Positions 51,966 through 59,366 of a stretch of 64,000 nucleotides of DNA are shown here, in pieces. The translations under genes and the position numbers were made by a program. The stretch lies in NCBI RefSeq assembly GCF_001439605.1, contig NZ_LMBX01000002.1, positions 262,015 to 326,014 on the forward strand, written 5' to 3'. Below the pieces are notes generated by a model. The model saw only the letters and a program-made list of their open reading frames with translations, was not told the DNA's origin and searched no databases. The DNA comes from Cytobacillus praedii. GTDB lineage: Bacteria > Bacillota > Bacilli > Bacillales > Cytobacillaceae. The stretch's first letter is position 1. Each line of letters starts with the position of its first letter.

Positions 51966-52696
51966 ACCCTCTTCACCTCTAAATCACCAACAAGCAATGA
52001 GGTGAAAATTTTGATTCGCTGTTCAGCCTGACTAAAACCAGGGGTTTGGATATGAACAGATTGATTAAATATTTTTGTTTCTTGATATTCAAAAATTTCT
52101 GTTGCACCTGCAACAACAGAATGGTTGACACTGACTTCCACATCATATGGGACAAGAATATGAACATTTCCGACAAAGTTACGAATAAATATGACTGTTT
52201 CACCTTTTGGCAGCACAGTATAGCTAAAGTCGATAATTGTATCCCCAATACCAGCTTGAATATTTATATCACTCCATTCATAGCTATGCTCAGGAGTTTT
52301 TCGCTGCCCGAACAATTGATTGGAAAAAAGTGATTCCTTTTTAATTACTGTTTCTTTTTCAATAGATGGGCTGGACTCTTTGATTATAGGCTTCAAATGA
52401 GCGGGGCTCCGTTTTGATTGCACAAATTGAATGAAGAAATGCAATAAAATAGCCAACAGGAAAAACTTTAATGTCATCATGTTAAAAATATTAATAATTA
52501 AAAAGATAAGTCCGAACCAAAACAGGAGCTTTCCAGATGTTTTTGGCATCCATTTTCTCCCTATGTAAATCATACCGATAGACACGAGAAGGGAGAAAAT
52601 CAAGCCCCGATTAAAAAAGAAAAATTCCAAAAGCAAAACGATAATCCCTAACAATACAATCCAACTAACATACTCACTTTTTACTTTGTTTAACAT
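51962..52696 (-). CDS. liaF: LiaF, membrane repressor of LiaRS
   Basis: A 244-residue protein that keeps LiaS inactive in unstressed cells. The first ~100 residues hold about four short membrane helices, and the rest is a beta-helix domain typical of LiaF/VraT (GDTIIDFSYTVLPKGETVIF, IRNFVGNVHILVPYDVEVSV). The C-terminal GDLEVKRV matches the family. AGGGAGG precedes the ATG. It overlaps liaS. A terminator and a dispersed repeat lie upstream, between it and liaH. Confidence 0.93.
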   Translation of the reverse strand: MLNKVKSEYVSWIVLLGIIVLLLEFFFFNRGLIFSLLVSIGMIYIGRKWMPKTSGKLLFWFGLIFLIINIFNMMTLKFFLLAILLHFFIQFVQSKRSPAHLKPIIKESSPSIEKETVIKKESLFSNQLFGQRKTPEHSYEWSDINIQAGIGDTIIDFSYTVLPKGETVIFIRNFVGNVHILVPYDVEVSVNHSVVAGATEIFEYQETKIFNQSVHIQTPGFSQAEQRIKIFTSLLVGDLEVKRV

Positions 52697-52734
52697 CGGA
52701 CTTCCTCCCTTCTGTGAAAACCTTTACTTTATGC

Positions 52735-52765
52735 CAAAAAGGCGCAGCTGTCCTACGCCTTTTTA
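52735..52765 (-). terminator. Terminator between liaH and liaF
   Basis: AAAAAGGCG and CGCCTTTTT pair around an 11-base loop, followed on the minus strand by TTTTTGG. It would limit read-through from the strongly induced liaIH genes into liaFSR. Confidence 0.75.
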
Positions 52766-52811
52766 GAATACCATGTTTTCCTTATAAAGTCAGAATGTAT
52801 TACTATGGAGT

Positions 52812-52972
52812 TAGAGATTTGTCTAACTCCAGCGCCTATCGCCTATCAAACTTCAGGTCCCCTCCCTGCGATAAGTCAACATCGGTTCGCTCACGCTCAC
52901 CGTGTTTCCTTTATCGAAAAAACCGTTCCTTCTGCGTTTGTACGGCGATGATCAAGTCGCTTTCGCTTTCCT
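52812..52972 (-). repeat. Dispersed palindromic repeat, type A copy 1, inside the lia operon
   Basis: On the minus strand it reads GGAAAGCGAAAGCGACTTG ... GCCGTACAAAC ... CGACTTATCGCAGGGAGG-like core ... CCTGAAGTTTGATAGGCGA ... GGCGCTGGAGTTAGACAA. It matches the two tandem copies at 56721-57025 in ends, CCGTACAAAC, GTAGGGAGGGGACCTGAAG and spacing. It lies directly after the liaH stop. Confidence 0.85.
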
Positions 52973-53619
52973 TATGAAATAGAATGAGTTTCTTCCTTTT
53001 TCATCTCTTTTTCTAATTGAGCGATACGTGCATCGATTGTATTCCGATAATAGGAACTGTTTACTTGATGCTCAAGTCTGTCAAGATAAGACTCAATTTC
53101 CTGAAAGCGAGAGTACGATTCATTTGAATATGCATGATTATCAAGTACCTTATTCATTCTATTGTTCGCACGGGTTACATTTTCCCGGCCCATTAATTCC
53201 ATCCTGCGGATATGCATATCCTTCAATTTATGTTTCATTTCTTCATATTTTCTTTCAAGCTCAGCAAGCTGTTGCACAGTTTGATCTAATGTTGCTTTTA
53301 GACGAGAAGCTCGCTCATCATACTGTGCTTGCTCATTAGCAGCGAAGACATATAATTCAGTCTCTCCTGCCTTTGTCGCAATTTCAGCTTGACGCTTTCG
53401 TTTGCTTGCTACCTCTTGTGCATGATTGTATTCACGAGTAAATTCCTCTTTAAGCTGATATTGGCGTTCTAATAACTTTCGTACCTTTTCTGTTTCTGCT
53501 TCACATTCACGTAAGTATTGGTTTAATAATGTTATTGGATTCTTTTTCTCCTTTTGATCTAATACTTCGTTGATATCTGCTAATACCGTATTTTTAATGC
53601 GTGTAAATAAGTTTGCCAT
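52972..53619 (-). CDS. liaH: LiaH, PspA/IM30-family phage-shock protein
   Basis: A 215-residue, almost wholly helical coiled-coil protein of the PspA/IM30 family that oligomerises and protects the membrane under envelope stress. The N-terminus LFTRIKNTVLADINEVLDQ is the membrane-contact helix, followed by heptad-rich segments (ECEAETEKVRKLLERQYQLK, LERKYEEMKHKLKDM). GGGGAG precedes the ATG. It follows liaI in the operon. The type A repeat and a terminator separate it from liaF, so it is probably expressed at much higher level than liaFSR. Confidence 0.93.
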   Translation of the reverse strand: MANLFTRIKNTVLADINEVLDQKEKKNPITLLNQYLRECEAETEKVRKLLERQYQLKEEFTREYNHAQEVASKRKRQAEIATKAGETELYVFAANEQAQYDERASRLKATLDQTVQQLAELERKYEEMKHKLKDMHIRRMELMGRENVTRANNRMNKVLDNHAYSNESYSRFQEIESYLDRLEHQVNSSYYRNTIDARIAQLEKEMKKEETHSIS

Positions 53620-53644
53620 TCTTTTTCTCCCCTTACTGAGTTTA

Positions 53645-53989
53645 TTAGTATTTGTTCATATCTGCCCATTGCTTTTCAAAGTTGACAAATGGATCCTTCT
53701 CTTCAACAACGACTGATTTAGAGGTATTCCATTTTTTATATACAAGGTAAAGTACGTATGCAGCTGCAATCCCAAGAATTGCTGGGATATTTGAAGCGGA
53801 TGCCATCAGTGCACAAAGTCCGATGATTCCCCAGCCAAATTTACCTAAAGTTGACTTCTCTTTAATAAACTGTTTGAACACAAGATATAGGATTGCTATG
53901 CTGATCGCTAGCGCAATCATCGGGCCTAAATTTGACAACAGCACGATTGCTGCAATTCCTCCTGCAATTAGTAATCCGAATTTTTTCAT
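53645..53989 (-). CDS. liaI: LiaI-like membrane protein
   Basis: A 114-residue protein with hydrophobic helices at about residues 4-37 and 55-82 and a polar C-terminus (VVVEEKDPFVNFEKQWADMN). Position directly before liaH and the hydrophobic plan fit LiaI, the membrane anchor that places LiaH at stress sites. I start at ATG 53987-53989 after AAGGAGG; the longer frame has none. The LiaR-dependent promoter should lie in 53990-54180. AAGTTAGTCTTACTT near 54086-54100 is a weak palindrome there, not a firm operator. Confidence 0.85.
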   Translation of the reverse strand: MKKFGLLIAGGIAAIVLLSNLGPMIALAISIAILYLVFKQFIKEKSTLGKFGWGIIGLCALMASASNIPAILGIAAAYVLYLVYKKWNTSKSVVVEEKDPFVNFEKQWADMNKY

Positions 53990-54184
53990 TTTCGTTTCCT
54001 CCTTTCTTGATTTCATCTTACCTTGATTCCTATCTCCTTATAACGAGCCAGAGCTTTATTTTCATCTAGGACCTGAGACGTATCATAAGTAAGACTAACT
54101 TTCTTATTGAACGGAAAGGATTCATTTTCTACCACATGAAAACAGTTGACTCAATCCATACTAACTTTGGAGGTGTAAGAAAAT

Positions 54185-55108
54185 ATGAATCCAGCTTGGT
54201 TTTTCGGGTTACTTTTAATCATTCAGCCTATCAATCCTTCTGAAAATTTAATGATTGAGAATCAGGGTGAAATGATTACAAGCATAAACCGGCTTGACTA
54301 CACCATGTCTTTTCCGGGTATACCATTAATTGATTTAGAAAAATACAGTGTGTTTATCAAGGAGTTAGATGAACAAACGTACAAGCCGCCAGTAAATGCT
54401 TATATTAATGATTTTGGAAAAGTAATTGAGGGTGAACCGGGAAGAAGATTATATCGAAAGGCTTTTAATGATTTATTCTATACTTATTTTTATAAAACGA
54501 ACGCTTCAAGAGTTGAAGTTCCCATGCTTCCCATTTACCCAAAGATAGACCGAGATCTATTATTGCGGATAAATGTAAAACAAATCGGTCAATATGTGAC
54601 CTATTTCAACCGCAAAAATGCAGCACGCAGCCATAATATCACCCTTGCATCTGAAGCCATTAATAATTATGTGATCTTTCCGGGTGAAAAATTTTCTTTC
54701 AATCAAGTAGTTGGAAAAAGAACGAAGGAACGAGGGTATATGCGGGCACCTGTAATTGTTAGAGGGGAATTATCAGAAGACATTGGAGGGGGGATTTGCC
54801 AAGTGTCCTCTACTCTTTTCAATGCGGCTGATCGAGCAGGATTGAAAATGGTTGAACGTTACTCACATTCGAAAGTTGTCCCTTATGTACCGCCGGGAAG
54901 AGATGCCACTGTCAGCTGGTACGGTCCCGATTTTAGTTTTATTAATAAATATAGCTTGCCTATTCTTATCCGCTCAAAAGTCTTAGGAGGACAAATGATC
55001 ATTCAAATCTTTTCCTCAGATGAGATTGATTATGAGCCACGTCCAGTTCCTAGTACCAAAAGAATCCCTTATGAAGAAATACAAAGTGAAAAGGAAACGT
55101 TCAATTAG
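54185..55108 (+). CDS. VanW-family protein (YoaR-like)
   Basis: A 307-residue protein with a short hydrophobic N-terminus (possible signal or anchor) and a C-terminal VanW domain: NYVIFPGEKFSFNQVVGKRT, ERGYMRAPVIVRGELSEDIG, GGICQVSSTLFNAADRAGLK and VERYSHSKVVPYVPPGRDAT. VanW proteins accompany vancomycin-resistance and wall genes, but their activity is unknown; the GGGICQVSST segment suggests an active-site Cys. GGAGG lies eight bases before ATG. It diverges from the lia operon, whose function in wall stress fits a surface role. Confidence 0.92.
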   Translation: MNPAWFFGLLLIIQPINPSENLMIENQGEMITSINRLDYTMSFPGIPLIDLEKYSVFIKELDEQTYKPPVNAYINDFGKVIEGEPGRRLYRKAFNDLFYTYFYKTNASRVEVPMLPIYPKIDRDLLLRINVKQIGQYVTYFNRKNAARSHNITLASEAINNYVIFPGEKFSFNQVVGKRTKERGYMRAPVIVRGELSEDIGGGICQVSSTLFNAADRAGLKMVERYSHSKVVPYVPPGRDATVSWYGPDFSFINKYSLPILIRSKVLGGQMIIQIFSSDEIDYEPRPVPSTKRIPYEEIQSEKETFN

Positions 55109-55194
55109 ATTTCCTTATCCCCCTTGTATTTGTATACAAACCCTTTTGATAGGGAAAATTAAGTATAAAAAGCTTTTAGTACAGGAGGAAAAAT

Positions 55195-56721
55195 ATGACG
55201 TCTACTCACGAAATGCCTCAATATCCAGAGTCTTATTGGAGAGAAATTAATCTGCCTTCATTTGAAAAGCTATCAGAACATACATCTGTTGACATCGCCA
55301 TTATCGGCGGGGGGATTACCGGAATAACTGCAGGCTATTTACTGATTAATGAGGGTTTCAAGGTTGCTATTTTAGAAGCAGGAAGTATTCTTAGCGGGAC
55401 AACAGGTCATACAACAGCAAAAATCACCGCACAGCATGGCTTGATTTATGACGAATTAATCAATCATTTTGGGCAGGAAAAGGCTTCTTTATACTATAGC
55501 TCCGCTAATGAAGCTTTAGAATTTATCCGAAATACGGTGCAAGAAAAACAAATTGACTGTGATTTCAGCCAGGAGGATGCATTTATTTATGCTACATCTG
55601 AAGAGTATGCACAAAAAATAGAAGCAGAATTAGAAGCATATGAAACCATTGGCATTAACGGAGGCTTAGTAGACGGGATTCCTTTTAATATTAATACAAA
55701 AGCCACATTAAGCATGAGGGATCAGGCTCAATTTCATCCGCTTAAATATTTAGAGCGTTTAGTACAGGATTTCGTAAAAGCAGGCGGGATAATATACGAG
55801 GGTACAACAGCCACAGATATTGGTGAAGGAGATCATCCCGTTGTCATTACACGAGATGGGCAACGAGTAAAATGTAAAAACATTATTGCTGCCTCTCATT
55901 TCCCTTTTGTTGATATGATGGGCTTTTATTTTGCTCGTATGTATCAAGAACGTTCGTATGTTATTGGTGTTAGAGCCCAAAAGGAATTTCCAGGAGGTAT
56001 GTATATAAGTGCGGATAGCCCAACACGTTCACTTAGATATACACCATACAAAGATGAGAAGTTAATACTTGTTGGCGGAGAAAGCCATAAAACCGGACAA
56101 GGAATTAACATGATGAAGCACTATGAGGCACTCGAAGCTTTTACTGAAAAGACACTTGGCATCACTGATTTTCCATACCGGTGGTCAACTCAGGATTTAA
56201 TTACCTTAGACAAACTCCCCTATATCGGTCCCATTACAAAGCAAAAGTCTGGCATCTATGTCGCGACTGGATTCAAGAAATGGGGAATGACGAATGGAAC
56301 GACAGCTGCATTGCTATTGAGGGATGTGATTATCGGAGCTGAAAACCCGTACAAAGAGCTATTTGACCCAGCAAGATTTCAAGCAGACCCAAGTTTAAAA
56401 AAGGTTATTTCCATAAATACTGATGTTGCCAAGCATTTAATAAAAGGCAAGCTTGAAACTGTATCAAAAAAACCAAGCGAGTTAGAAAACGATGAAGGCT
56501 CAGCTGTTATGATAAATGGAAAACGTGCAGGTGCTTATAAAGATACGGAGGGCAAGCTTCATTTGATTGATACAACATGCACACATATGGGCTGTGAAAC
56601 CGAATGGAATGCTGCAGAGAGGACATGGGACTGCCCTTGCCATGGTTCACGTTTCTCATATGATGGCGAAGTGTTTAACGGGCCAGCAAAAAAGCCATTA
56701 AAAAAGATTGATTTAGAATAA
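55195..56721 (+). CDS. yhfW: FAD-dependent oxidoreductase with C-terminal Rieske domain
   Basis: A 508-residue fusion. Residues 30-380 are a DAO-type FAD domain: IAIIGGGITGITAGYLLINE (dinucleotide fold), then EAGSILSGTTGHTTAKITAQ, and FPYRWSTQDLITLDKLPYIG and VATGFKKWGMTNGTTAALLL near the C-terminal flavin site. The last ~100 residues form a Rieske [2Fe-2S] domain with CTHMGCE (C-x-H) and CPCHGSRFSYDG (C-x-x-H). Length and domain order match B. subtilis YhfW. Substrate is unknown; it likely passes electrons from the cluster to a flavin that oxidises an amine. AGGAGG precedes the ATG. Confidence 0.93.
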   Translation: MTSTHEMPQYPESYWREINLPSFEKLSEHTSVDIAIIGGGITGITAGYLLINEGFKVAILEAGSILSGTTGHTTAKITAQHGLIYDELINHFGQEKASLYYSSANEALEFIRNTVQEKQIDCDFSQEDAFIYATSEEYAQKIEAELEAYETIGINGGLVDGIPFNINTKATLSMRDQAQFHPLKYLERLVQDFVKAGGIIYEGTTATDIGEGDHPVVITRDGQRVKCKNIIAASHFPFVDMMGFYFARMYQERSYVIGVRAQKEFPGGMYISADSPTRSLRYTPYKDEKLILVGGESHKTGQGINMMKHYEALEAFTEKTLGITDFPYRWSTQDLITLDKLPYIGPITKQKSGIYVATGFKKWGMTNGTTAALLLRDVIIGAENPYKELFDPARFQADPSLKKVISINTDVAKHLIKGKLETVSKKPSELENDEGSAVMINGKRAGAYKDTEGKLHLIDTTCTHMGCETEWNAAERTWDCPCHGSRFSYDGEVFNGPAKKPLKKIDLE

Positions 56722-56872
56722 GAAAAGCGGAAGCGCCTTGGTCATCGCCGTACAAACTGGAGGGGCCGCGACTGAGATAAAGGAGACACAATGAGCGACA
56801 GCGAATTGATATCGACTTATCGTAGGGAGGGGACCTGAAGTTTGGTAGGCGATAGGCGCTGGAGCTAGACAA
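56721..56872 (+). repeat. Dispersed palindromic repeat, type A copy 2
   Basis: GAAAAGCGGAAGCGCCTTGG ... GCCGTACAAACTGGAGGGGC ... CGTAGGGAGGGGACCTGAAG ... GGCGATAGGCGCTGGAGCTAGACAATC. It begins at the yhfW stop codon. Complementary ends (AAGCGCC/GGCGCT) allow a hairpin. Confidence 0.85.
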
Positions 56873-57026
56873 TCCGAAAAGCGGAAGCGCCTTGGTCATT
56901 GCCGTACAAACTGGAAGGGCCGGTTCTTTCGCTAAAGGAGACACAATTGATAGCGAATTGATGTCGACTTATCGTAGGGAGGGAACCTGAAGTTTGATAG
57001 GCGATAGCCGCGCCGGAGCTAGACAA
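56873..57026 (+). repeat. Dispersed palindromic repeat, type A copy 3
   Basis: A tandem neighbour of copy 2 beginning CGAAAAGCGGAAGCGCC and ending GCCGCGCCGGAGCTAGACAATC, with the same CCGTACAAACTGG and GTAGGGAGGGAACCTGAAG core. The two differ by several substitutions and small indels. Confidence 0.85.
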
Positions 57027-57152
57027 TCCGAAAAGCGGAGGCGGCTTGCCCAGGGGCGAAAAGCATAAGACGAACTGGATGGAAGGTTGGTCTTTAACCT
57101 TCTAGCCAGATTGGCTTATGACCTCCAGCCCCTAGCCGCCGAAGCTAGACAA
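57027..57152 (+). repeat. Dispersed palindromic repeat, type B copy 2
   Basis: CGAAAAGCGGAGGCGGCTTG ... CATAAGACGAACTGGATGG ... AAGGTTGGTCTTTAACCTT ... GGCTTATGACCTCCAGCCCC ... GCCGCCGAAGCTAGACAATC. The inner AAGGTT/AACCTT and outer arms make one long hairpin. Confidence 0.85.
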
Positions 57153-57280
57153 TCCGAAAAGCAGAGGCGGCTTGCCTAGGGGCGACAAGCATAAGACGAG
57201 CTGGATGGAAGGTTGGTCTTTAACCTTCTAGCCAGATTGGCTTATGACCTCCAGCCCCTAACCGCCGAAGCTAGACAATC
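57153..57280 (+). repeat. Dispersed palindromic repeat, type B copy 3
   Basis: Nearly identical to copy 2, beginning CGAAAAGCAGAGGCGGCTTG and ending CGCCGAAGCTAGACAATC. Copies 2 and 3 differ at only a few positions, so this pair duplicated more recently than the type A pair. Confidence 0.85.
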
Positions 57281-57326
57281 CTCTAAATCCAAGGTTATAA
57301 ATCCTGATACGATCATATTATTAACT

Positions 57327-57362
57327 AGAAAAATCCTCTTATTAAAAACAGAGGATTTTTCT
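57327..57362. terminator. Bidirectional terminator
   Basis: AGAAAAATCCTCT and AGAGGATTTTTCT form a perfect 13-bp stem with a 10-base loop. It can end yhfW read-through and the minus-strand small gene at 57375. Confidence 0.9.
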
Positions 57363-57374
57363 ACTTGATAAATA

Positions 57375-57509
57375 TTAGTCTTGACGTCGATTTTTTTGTT
57401 TATCATCGCTGCCGGTTGTAAACTCCACTAATTCCGAGCTTGTTCGATTGCCTTTTTTCACATTTTTATTGCGTTCGGCATTAGCATTGCCTTGTTTTTG
57501 TCTGCCCAT
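57375..57509 (-). CDS. Small hydrophilic protein, 44 residues, spore-former type
   Basis: ATG 57507-57509 lies five bases after GGAGAGG, and the frame ends TAA at 57375-57377, just before a strong terminator. The protein is very polar: MGRQKQGNANAERNKNVKKG, then NRTSSELVEFTTGSDDKQK and NRRQD. Composition (Lys, Asn, Gln, Arg, no Cys or Trp) and size resemble minor small acid-soluble spore proteins and similar short Bacillus proteins, but I do not recognise the exact family. The yfmL gene on the same strand lies 70 bases upstream. Confidence 0.7.
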   Translation of the reverse strand: MGRQKQGNANAERNKNVKKGNRTSSELVEFTTGSDDKQKNRRQD

Positions 57510-57579
57510 TGTACCTCTCCTTTCTTTATCAAAGGTAGTATGAGCGACAAAAAGACTCCTTATTCATGCGGGTTTGCTA

Positions 57580-58719
57580 TTATCTTTGTCCTGGATCAAC
57601 AATATTTCCGCCACGCATGACTTTTTTTGCGGCTTGAATCCCCATCTCATTCGTAAATTTTTTCAGGTCTCTTTCTTCCCTCTCAGTAACCATCGAAATA
57701 ACCGTTCCTTTTGCACCAAATCTGCCAGTTCTTCCAGAGCGGTGAACATATTGCTTAAGATCTCTTGGGAAATCCATATGTACAACATGTGTTACACCTT
57801 GAATATCTAGCCCACGTGCGGCTACATCAGTTGCAAGCAGCATATTCGTTTTTCCTGTACGGAAGTCCTTCAAGGATTTCTGACGTTCCATTTTATCCAA
57901 GTCACTATGTAAAGAGCTAGATACAATATTGTTATAATCTAGTTTTTCAGAAATAACCGTCAGATTTCCGATATCTTTAACAAACACAAGTGCTTTTATA
58001 TCTGCAAGTCTTGAAATCTTCTCAAGGAGCTTAATTTTGTCTCTTTGGTCAGCAGCAAAGTAGATGTGGTCAACTGTTGCTGCATTAATTGTCTCATCTT
58101 TTTCAACCCGAATAACTTCAGGATTATTTGTCAATTCCCTCGCAATCTTTTCCGTTTCCTTTGGCAGCGTGGCTGAGAAGAGAACAACTTGCCGCTCACT
58201 TAATGTTGATTTAACAATATTTCTAATTGTTTCTATATGTTCTGGAACTAGCAGCTGATCTCCTTCATCAAGGATGACTGTTTTTACCTCATGCATTTTT
58301 AGCTTTTTTTGTTTGATTAGCTCAAACATTCGGCCTGGTGTACCTAATGCTATATGAGGATGTTTTTTTAATTTCTCCAGCTGTCTCTTTACGTTTGCTC
58401 CGCCAATAAAGGAAGCAGCCCTGATCCCGCTGCCCTCTCCCCATTTCTGGATCTCCTGCAGGATTTGCATCACTAGCTCTTGTGAAGGCGCGATGATAAC
58501 AGCTTGAACAGCTCTTTTCTCCACATCAATTTTTTCTAATAAGGGAAGCAAATAAGCAAGTGTCTTTCCTGTACCAGTTGGTGACTCAGCAATAAGGTCC
58601 TTTCCTTCTATTGCGGCTGGAATTGCTCTTGTCTGAATAGTAGTTGGCTGTGTAAATTCAGACTTTTCCCAAACCACTTGAATAAATGGCTGCAGTTGGC
58701 AAATTAATGAATGTGTCAT
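57580..58719 (-). CDS. yfmL: DEAD-box RNA helicase
   Basis: A 379-residue ATP-dependent RNA helicase of minimal two-RecA-domain form, matching B. subtilis YfmL, which aids 50S ribosome assembly in the cold. Motifs in order: Q motif near PTTIQTRAIP, I (AESPTGTGKT), Ia (APSQELVMQI), II as DEGD in VILDEGDQLL (family normally DEAD), III (SAT), and VI (HRSGRTGRFG). The C-terminal tail is short, with no extra RNA-binding domain. I start at ATG 58717-58719, six bases after AAGGAG, since the longer frame has no ribosome site. The DEGD variant is noteworthy but tolerated in several bacterial paralogues. Confidence 0.92.
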   Translation of the reverse strand: MTHSLICQLQPFIQVVWEKSEFTQPTTIQTRAIPAAIEGKDLIAESPTGTGKTLAYLLPLLEKIDVEKRAVQAVIIAPSQELVMQILQEIQKWGEGSGIRAASFIGGANVKRQLEKLKKHPHIALGTPGRMFELIKQKKLKMHEVKTVILDEGDQLLVPEHIETIRNIVKSTLSERQVVLFSATLPKETEKIARELTNNPEVIRVEKDETINAATVDHIYFAADQRDKIKLLEKISRLADIKALVFVKDIGNLTVISEKLDYNNIVSSSLHSDLDKMERQKSLKDFRTGKTNMLLATDVAARGLDIQGVTHVVHMDFPRDLKQYVHRSGRTGRFGAKGTVISMVTEREERDLKKFTNEMGIQAAKKVMRGGNIVDPGQR

Positions 58720-58906
58720 TAGTATCTCCTTTTTTTCATCTAAGTTATAGAGAAATGCATCTATGTAATTATTAGTAGTATCCTCAAAAATGAGTTTCGT
58801 TATTGATACTATCTTATGCACGAAAGGATGTCTAGTAGCTTTAATCTTCTCCCCCCTCTCATAATGAAAGTCATTTTGGCTATATTATGAATGAGGTGGT
58901 GTTTTC

Positions 58907-59326
58907 ATTAAAAAGTTTACTCTTGCCGTTTTAATCACTTTTCTTATTAACCCTGAACATGCGCCTGCTCAAATAAACAAAATGATTGAAATATATAATA
59001 TCGAACAGGAGGCTGTGATAAAAACAATAACGGTAAACCCCTTTATTCAAAAAGATTCGGATAAAGTACTTCAAGAAATTGGTGGTATATATAAGAAGTT
59101 TAACCCACTTCCGGAAAAAGGATTGCTAGTGAAAATCCCATTGGATCCAGCTATACATGTGGCAAATCAATGGGTAAATACATTAGTGGATGAATTGGTT
59201 ATTTTTTACCCTGAGGAAGATGAGCCTTTTATTTTAATATATGATGATGAAAATAGCACATATTTTTTTACAGTTGATAGAAAAGTTCCTGAGGCAATCT
59301 TATTCACTTTATTATTTCATCATTAA
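58907..59326 (+). CDS. Secreted hypothetical protein, apparent ATT start
   Basis: The open frame gives a 139-residue protein whose first 22 residues are a clear signal peptide (KKFTLAVLITFLINPEHAPAQ). An in-frame TGA lies just upstream, and the only codon placed for GAGGTGG (58893-58899) is ATT 58907-58909. No ATG, GTG or TTG occurs before ATG 58982, which would lose the whole signal peptide and has no ribosome site. The mature part (TITVNPFIQKDSDKVLQEIG, DELVIFYPEEDEPFILIYDD) is acidic, with no family I recognise. A terminator shared with the converging symporter gene follows. Confidence 0.65.
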   Translation: MKKFTLAVLITFLINPEHAPAQINKMIEIYNIEQEAVIKTITVNPFIQKDSDKVLQEIGGIYKKFNPLPEKGLLVKIPLDPAIHVANQWVNTLVDELVIFYPEEDEPFILIYDDENSTYFFTVDRKVPEAILFTLLFHH

Positions 59327-59356
59327 AAAAAGATGCTCGGCCAAGCCGAGCATCCC
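59324..59356 (-). terminator. Terminator after the alanine symporter gene
   Basis: GATGCTCGGC-caa-GCCGAGCATC is a perfect 10-bp stem; on the minus strand eight Ts follow. Confidence 0.9.
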
Positions 59357-59366
59357 TTCCCCTAAA

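Noticed and set aside
58982..59326. Shorter version of the secreted protein starting at ATG 58982
   Set aside because: It has no ribosome site and removes an obvious in-frame signal peptide.
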